Shown in pieces: positions 1 to 13,155 of a stretch of 64,000 nt of DNA. Made by a program: the position numbers and the translations under genes. Origin of the DNA: Cycas panzhihuaensis (Eukaryota; Cycadophyta); assembly GCA_023213395.1 (NCBI GenBank), contig CM041465.1, positions 193,075,741 to 193,139,740 of the forward strand, written 5' to 3'. Numbering within the stretch: position 1 is the stretch's first letter; every line of letters starts with the position of its first letter. The notes beneath the pieces are model-generated. The model was not told the DNA's origin. It saw nothing but the letters and a program-made list of their open reading frames with translations, and searched no databases.

Positions 1-936
1 TTAGCATGCTCTTTCTATTTTCATACATAGCATAAAGCAATACATAAAGAAGAAACAACAATAAAGCAAGAATGAAAGACAAGCAAGCATATTTGATATA
101 TTTCCATTTCAGTTTTTAGTTTATGTTATTTAGAAATAACTTGCATTATTTCCTAAAAGGATCCTCATCTATATGACTTATACTTCAAATTCTTGACTTG
201 TGTGCATGTTCACCTTAGTTGAAATAGACTACGGTTGGCCAAAGTCCTGACCCTAAGGGAGGTGTGAGTTTTAAATTGGGTTTGGTCTTAATTAGAATAG
301 TGGTGGAGGGACAGGTTAGCCATACCTATGACCTCTAATTAGGGATAATCCTGATAACCACCTAAGAAAACTAAAAATTTTAATTAAGATTAAAATATAC
401 CTAGTCTAATATCTGTCATAGCTATGGGATATGTATGTACTATTTGACTCTTTAGAGGAGGTATATAATTACTCACTGGTGAACTAGGTGAGGACTAGGA
501 ATACCTGGGCTCCACTATGACTTAGATTTCATCACCAAGTGTAAGTGCACGGGTGAAGGGCCTAATATATATACTAGAATCCTCCTTAGGCATCGACACC
601 TCAATTACTTTAGAATTAAGATAGAGGTTTAGGTTTAATCATATATCCTACATCAGACTTACTTTTTTTAATTGTGTGCAGCTACATGCTAGCTTTACAT
701 GAGTATAATCTTGATTTGATAATTACATAACATGTCATTTATCCTTATGATCCTTATATTACTATTTATACACATCATTAAACCCTATTGCATCAAGAGT
801 ATTTACCATAAGTGTTGGTGGTCTATTATTATTGCTTGCTACTTAATTATATTTTATCCCTACTGTGTCAGGTGTACTAGCCACACGTGTTAGTGGTACA
901 TACTTCTATCATCTCTTCTACATCTTTATTATTACT
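1..936 (+). other. CopA1 leader (noncoding, between primer site and gag)
   Basis: No credible reading frame. The segment aligns by eye, in reverse orientation, with the CopA2 leader around 45150-45660; for example both contain an ATACCTGGGCTCC motif (here near 510-520) and a run reading AGATTAAAATATACC (here near 388). It is therefore the long untranslated leader of this Copia family rather than flanking DNA. Confidence 0.7.
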
Positions 937-1880
937 ATGTCATCTCAATTTAAGCAAAATATCAACTATATATTAAAAGGTAAAGAAAATTGGGATTTAT
1001 GGTATACTAGAGTTAAAAATACTTTAAAGTATGAAGGCCTTTAGAGAGCCCACTTATAGCCTACGCCCATATATCTAAAATAGCTACAACACCTATTTTT
1101 GGTAGAGCTGCTCTAATAGCTCCTAGAGATGTTGCAACCAAACTATAATGGGAGATAGATGATGAAAAGATTTGTGTAAGATTTTTTTTGGTTACTGATC
1201 ACTTCTTGCATAACTTGATTAGTGAAGAGCAATATAATACAGCCTGGAAGGTCCTTACAGTTCTTAAGAAGAACTTTGATACTAAGTTAAACTTAGAATT
1301 TATTTATCTTGTTTTAAAAATTAACAAATTAAAAATGTAGAAGGGATCAGCTCATGAGATAATAAATCTCCCTTGACCAATAAAACAAGCAATTGAAACA
1401 GATTTTAAGACCCAATACATCACTTGGACATTCTTGATCTAATCATGTCTACATGTCCTTGATTATAAAAACTTACTTGGAAGTCTTCAATCTAATGGAA
1501 TATTGAAGACACCTAACTTCGAAACACTTTCTAAGAAGGTTATAGAATTTGACAATATCTTTGATACTAACTTTGTAGCCTCTAACTCTCTTCCAGATGT
1601 AGCCTTTAAGGTGGAAGAAAAATCTTGCTACATAAAGAATCAAGGTCCCTTTCATGGCAGAGGAAACAACCAAGCAAGGGGTAGAGGATGGGGTAGAGAA
1701 AATTACCCACAAGGTCAAAAAAACCCTCAATAATAGCATCCTAGACAGTCTTAAAGCTAAGTGCCACCTTTTAATACAAGATAGTCAAGCTAAACCAATA
1801 CTTCAAGAATTATAAATTAGATTATCATGTGTGAAATATACAATAGAAAAGGACACCTTATAAAAGATTATTTTATACCC
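937..1880 (+). pseudogene. CopA1 gag relic
   Basis: The start ATG at 937 gives MSSQFKQN, the same start as CopA2 (where the fourth codon is TAG). The following residues (LKGKENWDLW) fit the UBN2/DUF4219-type N-terminus of plant Copia Gag. A Gly/Arg/Gln-rich tail lies at about 1650-1733. The zinc knuckle near 1830-1868 has lost two cysteines to tyrosine (C-x2-Y-x4-H-x4-Y); CopA2 keeps C-x2-C-x4-H-x4-C. TGC/TGT to TAC/TAT is a G-to-A change, like most other damage here. An example stop is TAG at 1338-1340, where CopA2 has CAG (44424-44426 on the minus strand). It cannot make a working Gag. Confidence 0.8.
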
Positions 1881-2099
1881 ACATATAAACTGCCTAAGTT
1901 TCAACAAAAATACAAGACTCACAATGTTGATGAAATATGTGAAGAATATTTTGGTGGTATAGGTTTTTCTCAAGTATATATTCAAAGAATTAAGGGAAGA
2001 ACCATTGATCAAACTAATAGGCATTTTGAAGCTCATTGTGACTATGCCACTTGTGATCTTGAATCACTAATGCAAATCTCTCTTGGAGTTACAAATAGT

Positions 2100-5000
2100 A
2101 TAACTTCAAATACCTTCTCATGGATCATGGATAAAGGAGTGACATAGCATATGACCTATAATCAGGGTTTGTATCAAACTTTTGACTCCAATATATATGG
2201 TGTCATTTACATAGTTGATAAATCCTAACAACTAGTTGAAGGTATTGGAAACATACACTTGAAACTCTCAGGCTTGAGAGACTTTACATTACTTGATGTC
2301 TTGTACATTCCTAATCTAAAATAAAACCTACTCTTCCTATCCACTCTTGTATCTTGTCAATTCAATCTTAGTATTACTACAAATAACCAAACTCTCTAGG
2401 TCATTGACCCTTTAACAAATCAAGTGGTCTTGATTGGAAAGCTTACTGGTAAATTATTTAAGTTGAATGACTCTCTATCTTTTGAAGCCAATTGTGCTTA
2501 AAGCCCTTATGCTGATGAATACTTGGTTTTAATTACCAGTTTGACACACCCTAAGATGTCCCTAGAAGCTCTTTGGCATGCTTGCATGGGCTATGTTTAT
2601 ATTAATTGACTTAGAAATCTTTGTCATACCCTTCCAGGTTTGCCCAAGTTCTCCTCCAAGCCCTTTAAATATGAAGCATATATCATAGCCAAATCTCATA
2701 GATAGCCCTTTACCGATAGTCAGTGGAAATTGAGTCATCCTCTTTAATTGGTATACTTTGATCTATGCAGATCAATACCCATTCCATCATTAAAGTAGAA
2801 ATTATATTACATATCTTTCATTGATGATTTTACTATGAAAGTGTGGGTAGTTTTTTTGACTAGGAAAGATGAGGCATTTGGTGTCATTAAAGCTTTTAAA
2901 GCTAGCACTAAAAAAGAGTCAAGTTATTAGATTAAGTGTCTCTGAACATATTATATTAGAGAATATACCTCTACTGAGTTTAAAACCTATCTACGAGACA
3001 ATGGCATTAAGCATCATACTACAATAATAGGCATCCCTTAAAAAAATAAAATTGTCAAGCACATGAACAGTTCTATTATAAATATGGCTTAATCTATATT
3101 GGTTTATAAAAATGTACATTCTTACCTATAGGCAAAAGCAATTTAGACAGTTATTTATTATATGAATGATGTCAGCCCATCTAAAGGAGGAACTTCTCCT
3201 AATAAAAAATTGTCTGGACAAGCCCCCACTACCTACCACTTTAAAATATTTAGCTCAATATGTAATTCCTATATATTGGATGAAGATAGAAACAAACTCT
3301 ATTCCATTGTACTTAAAGGTATCTTTATTGGATACTCTATGGATAAGAAAGGGTACAAGGTTTTTATATCTTTATAGTAGAAAATTATCATTACTAGAGA
3401 CATGGTATTTGCTAAAACAGAGGATCAATTATTACAATTAGACTCTAAAACATCGAACCACTATTATTATGATACTACTCAATATGATATATAGATTCTA
3501 AAATTTGGGGAGGGGAGACACTCAAGAGTTACTCAAACTATTAGAATCTGATGATAGAGCCATAAAGGATAGTAGATATGACTCTAAACCAATGAGTGCA
3601 TATCATGCACTACCATTGGAGAATAGTAGAGTTGATAAAGGTAAAGTAGTGGCAAATGGACCATGCTTCCTAGATGCATAAACATCCTCCTTAACAAATA
3701 TGCAAAATGATCCTTTTTAGGATCTAAATGAAGACCTTGTAGTTGGAGAAATAAAGATCTCATTCCCAACTTAAGGTTCTTGTGAAGCCCACCAGCTAAA
3801 TAAAGATATATGACTTAATGAGGTGGGCAAAATTGGTACTCAAAGTGCCTACAGAGCCAAGATACAAGAATAATTTTTCATTGAGTTAGAACTAGCAGAA
3901 CTTCATCTTACTCTTAATAAAAAGCCCCTCTTGTACTAATAAGTTATAAAACACATAGCTTGAATAAGTGCTATGAATGAAGGGTATTAATCTCTTATAA
4001 AATATGATACATAGAAACTCATCGACCTACCACTTAGAAGAAAGGTAGTTCAAAATAAATGGATGTACAAAAATAAATATAGATTTGATGGCACCCTTGA
4101 AAAACACAAGGTAAGGTTGGTAGTAAAGGGATCCATACAAAAGGAAGGCATTGACTACACTAAAGTCTTTACACCTATAACTAAGTGGCCCACAATTAGA
4201 ACTCTTATGGCCTTGGCATCTCAATAGAGTTGGAATATTCATTAGCTCAATGTAAAAACTACATTTCTCAATGGTGATTTTAAAAAAGAAATCTACATGG
4301 CTTATCCTAAAGGATTTGTGTTGTTGGTTTAGAGCATAAGGTGTGAAGGCTTAAAATATCCTTGTATGACTTTAAACAAGACACTCATGCTTAGTTCACC
4401 AAGTTGTCAGAAAGAATAAGGCAACTTGGATATGAGGTTTGTGACTACTAGGATATCAATGCAACATTATTCATCAAACACCAAAAAGATAAAGTCACTT
4501 ATCTCTTAATATTTATGGACAATTTACTTATAATGGGGAACAATGAATAGGTAATCATCCAACTAAATAAGGACTTAGCTAAAATGTTTAAACTATCTAA
4601 CCTTGGATTTTTGAAATAATACTTGGGGATTGAAGTCACTCAAAAAGATGAAAAAATCATTCTTTCTCAAGAAAAGTATATCAATGATCTTTTAACAAAG
4701 TTTTAGTTGGAAGATACTTGAACTATAGCTACTCCAATGGAACCTAATATCAAACTAACATCTAATGACAATGATTGAGAGGTGGATACAATAGGCAACT
4801 TATAGGTAGTCTCATCTATACTACTAATATAAGACTTGATATTACATACTATATCAACATTCTTGCTCATTACATGACAAATCCTAAGAAGAATCACTAG
4901 CAGGCAGTAGTGCGAGTGTTGAGGTACCTTAAGATAACCAACAAATATGGTCTACTATATGAACCCAGTTTATATTTCAAATTATATGTATACACAGACT

Positions 5001-5420
5001 CAAACTTTGCCAGAGATAAAGATATAAGGAGATCCATGTCTGGGAGCATAACATTTCTTAGAATAACACCAATATCATATAGATCTAGATGGTAGAACAT
5101 AGTTGCTCATTCAACTATTGAAGTTAAATATATTACTACTTCTAAGACTAGTAAGGAGGTGATATAGCTTAGCAAATTATTGCAAACATTGAATATCACC
5201 AAAACAAGACCTATTAGCCTTCATGTGGATAATAAGTCAGTAATCCACATGGCAAAAAAGCTTATATTTCATGATCATACCAAACACATAAGTATGAAAG
5301 TCCATAGGATTCAAAAAGTAGTTCATGATGGCACAATTCAACTAGAGTACTACCCTGTAGTAGATCAAATGGTTGATATCTTTATTATACCACTATAAAA
5401 GGTGAAGTTTGAATAGTTTC
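2100..5420 (+). pseudogene. CopA1 pol relic (protease, integrase, RT, RNase H)
   Basis: Protease remains start at about 2121 (WIMDKGVT; the catalytic D-T/S-G is degraded) followed by a TAG. The GAG-pre-integrase LWH motif is at about 2566 and the integrase core lies at about 2640-3160, with FIDDF at about 2819. RT runs from about 4030 to 4870; its active-site motif reads FMDN instead of the FVDD seen in CopA2, so a catalytic Asp is lost. RNase H covers about 4970-5400 and ends near IIPL. Stops and frameshifts occur throughout. The enzyme set would copy and integrate element RNA; this copy is dead. Confidence 0.82.
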
Positions 5421-5875
5421 ATAGGCATCTCAGCCTTTAGGCCTTTATCTCTGACTAATTGGAGGAGATGACAATAGGATGATCATACTCTATTCCATTC
5501 ATGAAAACCCCTTGCAGGCACAAAAGAATAATAGTAAGTCTTTATTTTATCCTATTTGTGAAAATCCCTTATGGGTACGGAAGGATAAAGGTTGTACTAG
5601 TCTTGGAAAATTAGAACCTATGAAAATCCAAAAAGGCATGGGGGATGACCAAATAGTATATGGAGACTCAATAGATCAAGTTACATATTTAAGTTGCTTA
5701 GCTATCAAGCTACATCAAGAGCCACCTTAGTCATTTTGATTTGAGGGGCTATAGATCTTAGAAAGTTTATAGGATTTTATTCCCCATGAGGGTTTTTCCA
5801 TAAAAGTGTTAATGTAATAATAAGGCTCAAATGAAGACTTCATAAAATAGATTTTATTATAATGACCTTTTACCA
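5421..5875 (+). other. CopA1 noncoding segment between pol and 3' LTR
   Basis: About 450 bases after RNase H with no domain. It holds an imperfect direct duplication built around TTCATGAAAACCCCTTG (near 5500) and TTTGTGAAAATCCCTTATGG (near 5555), and then GGATGACCAAATAGTATATG (5643). The same duplicated unit and the same GATGACC motif occur at the equivalent place in CopA2 (40060-40260, minus strand), so it is part of the family's 3' untranslated region. Confidence 0.6.
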
Positions 5876-5897
5876 TTAAGGGGAGGGGGGGGGGGGA
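5876..5897 (+). other. CopA1 polypurine tract
   Basis: A purine run with an unusually long G stretch lies directly before the TG that starts the 3' LTR. It would prime plus-strand DNA synthesis. CopA2 has a shorter, less G-rich version at the same place. Confidence 0.7.
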
Positions 5898-5898
5898 T

Positions 5899-6204
5899 TG
5901 ATAGATGTTAATGCATCAAGGTCATTAGATTAATTATATGAAGGTGAATTTAGGTTAGTTAAGTTACATAGTTAAATGTAATTTAATTTACATTTAAATG
6001 TAATTTTGAGATCATATCATTAGGCAAAAAACTCCTTTGGAAACTCTAATGTACACCCTCTATTATATAAGGCTGAATATGAAAGGGAGAGTTATAATTC
6101 TCACCTTTTATTTTTTCTCTCAATCTTATTCTCTTTATTTTGCTCTTATTATATGTCATTGCTTTAGTGTAGTGAAGTGTGTTAACTAGATCCTTCACCT
6201 AACA
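5899..6204 (+). repeat. CopA1 3' LTR
   Basis: It begins TGATAGATGTTAATG just after the polypurine tract and ends CCTAACA, about 306 bases. A TATA-like TATTATATAAGG is at 6061, followed by a pyrimidine-rich R/U5-like part. The first bases resemble the CopA2 LTR start (TGGAAAGGGTTAATAA). The right end is set by TG...CA and length agreement with CopA2, since the 5' copy is not in the window. Confidence 0.6.
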
Positions 6205-6249
6205 AATTAGACCTATAGTTAGAATATTACTAGATCCTAATCCTACTAG

Positions 6250-8460
6250 AGGACCAATACAAAATGACTTTTGGAACTTGCCATGGCTACTTTAAGTTAC
6301 AAGTTATGTTGTTTAGCCTATGTATTGACCCAACTATCTTTTAGATATTAAAGAATAAGATATTTTCCCCATATCTTAGGAACTTTATCATAGTCTTTTT
6401 CGATGATATTCTCATCAATAACCTAAATATGACCTTACAAATAGGCCACCTAGAAACTATTCTCTAAATTTTGGCCACCAATAAGTTATATGCCAAACTT
6501 TCTAAATATGAATTTATAAAAATAGAATTATAATACTTAGGCCACATTATATCCTTTGCTAGTATTTGAGTAGATTCGAATAAGATTATAGTTATCATTA
6601 ATTAGCCAATCCCAAAAAACCCAACCTAATTACATGATTTCTTAGGAATTATCAGATTCTATTAAAGGTTTATCCAAAATTATGTGGCCATATCAAATCC
6701 ATTAACCAATCTTCTTAAGATAGATTCTTTCTAATGGTCTTCAATTACTAATTAGGTATTCAATTGCCTTAAGGAAGTCATGATTACCTCCCTAATTTTG
6801 GTTACACCAAATTTTTATCACCCATTTTAATTAGAATATGATCCATATAGATTTGGATTGGGTGCAGTCTTAATGTAAGATCTTCATCCCATTAGATGTA
6901 AAAGTTGGAAACTCAAGGAATGTAAGTGTAGGTTATCTACCTACTAAAAAGAAATGAAGGTAATTCTCCATGCCATAGATAAATGGTGGTAATATCTACT
7001 TGGCTAAAAGTTTACCATCCTCACCAACCACCATAACCTTTGTCACCTATTGGACCAGCTAGTATTATTAAAAGAATAGACTAAATGGTTTGATCAACTC
7101 TATGTCTTTGATTTTATAATGAATTACAAAATGGGAAAGGATAATATAGTGGAAGATGCTCCTTTCTAACTACTAACACCTATAATCAATGATACCACTA
7201 CCACTAGTCACCTAGTTGATTTATCCATTCGTGCCCTTTCCACTTTGGAGCTGATATAGATATAAGAAATGGATTTAGATAACCAATTCTAGCTAGACTA
7301 TGTACAATGGATTAATAAAGTCAATATCCATACAAATTAGTCTATCTATTATAACCTTTTATTATACCAAAATAGTATACTTATGCACTTGGCATTGATT
7401 TTTATCCCCCATATTCTATTAGAATATCACTTTATTCCACTAGGTGGTTATTTAAGGTTTAATAAGACATATTATAGGATATATTTAAACTTCTTTTAGT
7501 TATCTATGAAGGTAACCATTCTCAAATTTAGTTTAGAATGTAACACTTTCTAGTGTAACAAAGGAGATACCAAATCTTAACCAAGTCTCCTAACAACTTT
7601 AAACATTCCACAAGGTAAGCGACAAGATATTTCCATGGATTTTATTATAGGTTTACATTTATCTACTGGATATGACTCAATCTTAGTGGTCATTGATAGG
7701 CTAATAAAATATGCCTATTTTTTACCTATATATTATATATATAAGGCTTCACACATTACAAATATTTACCTTAAAATAATATTCCACTTGTATGGGTTTC
7801 CATCAATAATTATATATGATTAGGATTCTAAATTCACTAGTTTATTTTGGTAGGAACTATTCAAGGTATCAAGAACATCATTAAATATGAGTTTATCTTA
7901 TCACCCATAAACTGATGGTTAATCAAAAGTTCTTAACAAAATATTAAAAACCTATCTATGTTATTTTGTATTTGTCTATTAGTCTAAATGGATAACATGG
8001 CTAACCTTGGTAGAGTACTAGTATAACTCTTTTTACTATTTAGCCATTGGGATGTCCCTTCTTTTGGCCTTATATAAGTACCCCCCACCTTCCCACTACA
8101 CATTTTCCATAAATATCTACACTATTATAATATAACAAAAATTATAGCATATGGACTAGATTCTCATCATACTTAAATAAAATCTATCTATGGCCTAAAA
8201 TCACATGAAGTAATTAGTAAACTTCCACAGTTCAAATTTCTCCTTTGACATTGGTGATCTTTATTTCATTGGCTTTAACCATAATCCCTCTAACACTGAA
8301 AGAACCATAAGCTTAACCTTCAATATTATGATATGTACAAAGTCCTCAAATATATTGGTTAAGTTGCATATATCCTTAACCTTTCTCTTACCACTAAAAT
8401 CCATAATATTTTTAATATTACCTATCTCAAAAAGTATACTGGAAAAACCCAAGTTTCACA
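6250..8460 (+). pseudogene. GypB1 pol relic: RT, RNase H, integrase
   Basis: RT begins near 6255; its YxDD box is preserved as FFDDIL near 6400. The thumb/connection includes YLGHII at about 6537, then RNase H (FGLGAVL near 6855; LTNHHNL near 7020). Integrase has MDFIIGL..TGYDSILVVIDR from 7635 and ends with a GDLYF motif near 8250, the usual C-terminal integrase box. Premature stops are frequent and often replace Gln or Trp. This is the replication and integration machinery of a Gypsy element, now dead. Confidence 0.8.
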
Positions 8461-9107
8461 TGTTGAGAAGATAAGGTTCCAACCCTTAAACTGCCACCAA
8501 GATCTAAACTATTCTTGCAACTAGTTACAGGAATCAAAATTAAAATTTAATATGCAAGTTCTTAAACTAGAGATAAAATAATAAAATGAACATGAAAGCT
8601 AAGCATCACATGTACACCTGATATAATGTAGTAAAACCCTAGTAGTGTACTAGGGAAACATCCATATAGGAAAGGTATCGATCTTCATTATTATAGAATG
8701 GAGAAAATATACATAATCCTATAGCAGAGTGCTCATAAAAACAACAACCAACTGCCTAACTCCTCATAGTATATTGAACACTATCAACATAATGAAAAAT
8801 GTCCTAAATTGAGCTACATGAAAGGGTCATCCAAGGTACAAATCTTGACTGTAAAATCTAGGGTATTTTGAGCGAATGACCTTGATTCTCTTTATAATTT
8901 AATATACTTTCCAGTGTTAAATTTTTGGGTTGGGGGCTATGACTCTGAACCCCCTCTTTATAGGGGTCGTTCCATACCCCCTACACCCCCCTAACTAAGG
9001 GGGGCTCTTGCCCCCCTTGGAACCTCCTAAGGAAGGTTTGGGGGGAAACCACACTGCCAACATGTCAAAATTTTAGCCTCCAACCATTGTTTTCACATTA
9101 CCTAATA
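8461..9107 (-). repeat. CopC 3' LTR
   Basis: It starts TGTTGAGAAGATAAGG and ends CCTAATA (CCTAACA in the partner), as read on the plus strand. About 647 bases, matching 13156-13800. Near 8930-9060 it has a GC-rich block of alternating G and C runs that can fold on itself, contrasting with the AT-rich surroundings. Confidence 0.88.
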
Positions 9108-9119
9108 ATCTCCACCTTG
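9108..9119 (-). other. CopC polypurine tract
   Basis: On the minus strand the sequence CAAGGTGGAGAT lies directly before the 3' LTR start. It is the expected plus-strand primer position. Confidence 0.6.
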
Positions 9120-11748
9120 ATAATAATTTACCTAGTACCTTTCCTGGGCCCTTCATCACCTTTTCTACAAGCTAAAAGAAGTCAAACACCATTTGAACTT
9201 CTCTAATAGTACTGGTTTTATGAACATATCAACACAATTATGTTTTGTGTTAACCTTCTCAAGTGCCACTCCACCTTCTTCCACAACCTATCTAACAAAA
9301 TGGTACTTAACAGCAATATGCTTTGTCCTACTATGATAAGATGGATTCTTGGCTAGGTAAATAACACTTTGACTATCACAAAATACCTTTACCTTTTCTT
9401 GTTTCCTTCCAAGCTCAACCAATAGACCTTGTAACCAGATTATTTTTTTACAAGTATATGCTGTAACAATATATTCAACTTCTGTAGTTGATAATATAAT
9501 TATGCTATGCAATTTTGACATCCAACTAACTAGACCATTTGCAAGAGTGAATACATAACCTAAAGTAGACCTTCTCTTATCTAAATCTCCTACAAAGTTT
9601 GAATCAACATATCCATAAACCTGATTACCTGTACCTCCAAAGGTGATGCAATAGTTATTTATGCCTCTTAAATATCGAAGCATCCATTTCACTGCTACCT
9701 AATATTCCTTTCTTGTATTTGTCATAAACCTGCTAACTACACCAACTGCATGTGAAATGTCAGGTCTTGTACATACCATGGCATATATCAATCTTTCTAT
9801 TGCGCTGGCATAAGGCACATGAGACATATAATCCTTTTCTTCTTCATTACTAGGATTCATAATCAAAGAAAGCTTGAAATGGGAAGCTAATGGGATACTC
9901 ACTGGTTTCACATTTGCCATACCAAACTTGGTTAGCTCCTTCTTCACATATTTCTATTGTGATAACCATAACTTACCCTTTTTCTTGTCTCTATGTATCT
10001 CTATACCTAAGATTTATTTTGCACCTCCTAGATCCTTCATATCAAAAGTCCTAACCAATTAAGCCTTTAACATATTAATTTCTTCCATGCTCTTGATTGC
10101 AACCAACATGTCATCAACATATAATACTAAGATAATGAATAAGCCATTATCCATGAATTTAAAGTAAACATAATGACCATACTCACTTCTTTTGAAAATT
10201 TGGCTCTCCATGAAGGCATCAAACTTCTTGTGCTATTGTCTGGGTGATTGTTTTAGGCCATACAATAATTTCCTGAGCCTACAAATAAGTCTTTTTCTAC
10301 CATCCTGTACAAACCCTTCTAGCTAATCCATATAGATCTCCTCATCTAAATCTCCATATAGAAAAGTTATTTTTATATCTAATTGCTCCAACTCCAAACC
10401 AAGAGAAGCTACCAATGCTAATAGCACTCGAATTGAAACAAGTTTGGTAACTGGTGAAAAGATCTCATGAAAGTTGATACCTGCTTTCTGTGCAAAACAT
10501 TTAACCACCAGTTTTGCCCTGTATTTGTCAAACTTTCCATCAACATCTATTTTCATCTTAAAAGCCCACTTGCAAACAATAGTCTTCCTACCATGTAGAA
10601 GTTCTACCAAGTTCGATGAATTATTTTTCTTCAAAGTATCTATCTCTTCCTACATAGCCCTCTTCTACTTCTCACTATGGATATCATTTACAACTTCTTA
10701 ATAACATGTAGGCTTACCATTATTAGAAACCAAGGCAATAGAAATAGAAAGGATGTACCTGTCAGGTGGATGACTAACTTGAGTAGATCTTCTAACTATT
10801 GGAAAAGGAGTGTCCACATACTCCTGTGAATTTGTTGCAGATTCATCTTCAGAAAGATCTTCCTACTCTTCTGATTCTAAAGATGGATGGGTTTTAAACT
10901 TAACATGTTGATGTTCAACTTTCTGCTCCTATTTCACTTCAACATCTACACTGTCTAATATTAGAAGGGGAGATTCATCAAATATAACATCTCTGTTAAT
11001 GGTGATTTTATGGGCAGTAGGATCCCACAACCTATATCCCTTCACACCATCTTTATCACCATAACCAACAAAGATACATCTCTTAGATTTTGGGTCTAAC
11101 TTTGAACATTTCCTTTTATCAGTCTAAGCATAAGCATCACAACTAAAAACTTTCAAATTTAAATAGTCACATAGATGTCCAGTCTATACCTCTTTAGGAA
11201 TCTTATAATCTATTACAAGTGATGGTGACCTATTTACCAGATAGCAAGCTATTTGAACAGCTTCTATCCACAAGCCCTGCTCCACTTTAGCATTACTTAG
11301 CATGCTTCTTGCTCTTTCCAAGAGTGTCCTATTCATGCACTTAGCAATGGAATTTTGGTACAGAGTATAGCTAGTGGTCTTGTGCCTTTCGATCCTAGCT
11401 TCTCTGCAATAGTTCTGAAACTCTAAGGAGTTGAACTTACCTCAATTGTCAATTCTTAAACATTTGATTAACTTACCAGTGCTATTCTCAACTAGAGCCT
11501 TAAACTACTTAAATACACTAAAAATTTTAGATTTTCTTTTAAAAAAAATAGACCCATACCTTTCTGGAGTAATCATCTATAAATGTGATAAAGTACAATA
11601 ATCCTCTACAAGATATTGTAGGGGCTGGTCTCCACACATCTAAATGTATATAATCCAGAACACCTTTACTAGTGTGACTCCCTACTTTAAACCTGAGTCT
11701 ACATTACTTTCTAAAAATATAATGTTTGCAGAAAGCTAAATCTGAAAG
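9120..11748 (-). pseudogene. CopC pol: integrase, RT, RNase H
   Basis: Reading leftward: the integrase core (FITFIDDYSRKVWVYF near 11600, then a T-run frameshift near 11540; a DN pair near 11440), a KGYRLWDPT-type region near 11020, and RT from about 10634. RT keeps the catalytic box intact as YVDDM near 10105. RNase H runs to about 9288 (YVDSNFVGD, then STTEVEYI, with TKHIAVKYHF at the end). RT and RNase H share one frame over 1.3 kb, broken by a handful of stops such as those at 10322 and 9695. Those stops fit Gln to TAG or TAA. It is non-functional but young compared with its neighbours. Confidence 0.85.
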
Positions 11749-13083
11749 TTATAAGTTAGGAAGTAACTTACGGTTTATCAGCACCTTAAGTCCTCTCTCA
11801 TTCATGTGCCCAAGTCTTTGATGCCATAACTGAGTTGGATCTTCTATAGTCTTTGATGTTGTAGCTACATGGCTAACATCTTTACTTCCTACTAAAATGT
11901 AAAGGTTTCCTTTCTTTAAGTCTTTCATAATAGCCAAGACGCCCTTTAATACCTTTAAGACTCCTTCATGACCTGTATGCTTATAACCACCCAAATCTAA
12001 TTCACCTAAGGAAATCAGATTCCTTTCAATATTAGCTACATGTCTAATCTCAGTTAATATTCTCACTACACCATCAAACATCTTAATTCTGATGTTAGCA
12101 ATGCCCACTATCTTACAAGAAATTTTATTTCCCGTAAGCATATCACCACCGTCAAGAGGTTGGTATGATGAGAACCAACTCTTGTGTGGACACATGTGGT
12201 GTGAAGCACCTGAATCTAATAACCAGTCATGGTGATAATGAGAAACATTACAAGCAACCAATACACCATTATCCATACCTTGATTTGACTCTACATGATT
12301 AGCCTCTTTGGCAAGATCTTCCTTTTTCTAGAACTCCTTCCTTTTGAAGCAATCCTTCTTAAGGTGACTGATATTATTATAGTGCCAACACCTGAGCTTA
12401 CTCTTCTTACCTTTTGACTTCGACCTTGATGTATCCTTGGAGCTTTGTCCTCTATCCATTGTTCTACCCCTTGCTGTCATAGCTTTTGGTGTGGAGGTTT
12501 TAAGACTAGACTTCCTCCACACTTCTTCCATCAATAAAACACTTATAACAAAATCATATTCTAATTCATCTGTAGTGCTAAAACTACTTAAGGTGATAAT
12601 ATTATCCTAGGATTCTGGTGATAAGTATAACAAGATAACAACCTTGTCTTCATCCTTAATTTTGATATCGATACTAGCTAACTGACAAATAAGGGTATTA
12701 AAAATATTTAAATGGTCAGTAATTATTATACCTTCCTTCATTTATAATGAGTATAACTGCCTCTTCAAGTAGATTTGATTCGTCATTAATTTAGTCATAT
12801 ACAGGCCTTCCAACTGGGTCTATAATCCTACTGCTGTCTACTCCCCTATGATGTTAAATAGAACTTTATCTACCAAGAACAATCGTATTATGCTAAGAGC
12901 CATTTTGTCTAGATCATCCCATTCGTCATCGTCCATCCCTACGGGTTTCTTCATTTTTCCTGTAAGAGCTCTGTACAAACCTTGTTGTACAAGAACATCA
13001 TACACTTTCAACTTCCATAACCTGAAGTTATTCTTACCATTGAATTTCTCCGCTTCAAACTTTGCACTTACCAGTTTTGCCAT
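11749..13083 (-). pseudogene. CopC gag, zinc knuckle and protease
   Basis: The start ATG at 13083 gives MAKLVSAKFEAEKFNGKNNF, a normal plant Copia Gag beginning. The Gag core spans 13083-12600. A basic Arg/Lys/Ser region and a zinc knuckle lie at about 12420-12330: CWHYNNISHLKKDC is C-x2-Y instead of C-x2-C, so one Cys is lost to Tyr. The protease active site DSGAS is intact near 12205. The GAG-pre-integrase box LWHQRLGHMNERG is at about 11820. Gag through protease stays in one frame with stops at about 12839 and 12750 (Gln positions). Confidence 0.85.
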
Positions 13084-13140
13084 TTGGTATACAAAAAGCC
13101 GACACCAAAACCTTCATAAACTCGTTGCAAAAATAAAAGT

Positions 13141-13153
13141 GGCTCTACTACCA
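13141..13153 (-). other. CopC primer-binding site
   Basis: The minus strand reads TGGTAGTAGAGCC two bases after the 5' LTR. It resembles the usual plant initiator-Met site TGGTATCAGAGC, with a few changes. Confidence 0.7.
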
Positions 13154-13155
13154 CT

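Larger units (their letters stand above)
1..6204 (+). mobile_element. CopA1: decayed Ty1/Copia retrotransposon, 5' end outside window
   Basis: The order of remains is leader, Gag, zinc knuckle, protease, integrase, reverse transcriptase (RT), RNase H, polypurine tract and 3' LTR, which is the Copia order. The internal part matches CopA2 (39582-47129, opposite strand) in Gag, Pol and the leader, so both belong to one family. The 5' LTR and primer site should lie left of base 1, because the CopA2 leader is about 2 kb and only 936 bases are present here. The coding region is broken by many stops, mostly TAG where CopA2 or the family has Gln or Trp. GypB1 pol starts directly after the 3' LTR, suggesting CopA1 landed in that element; the other junction is not visible. 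Confidence 0.85.
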
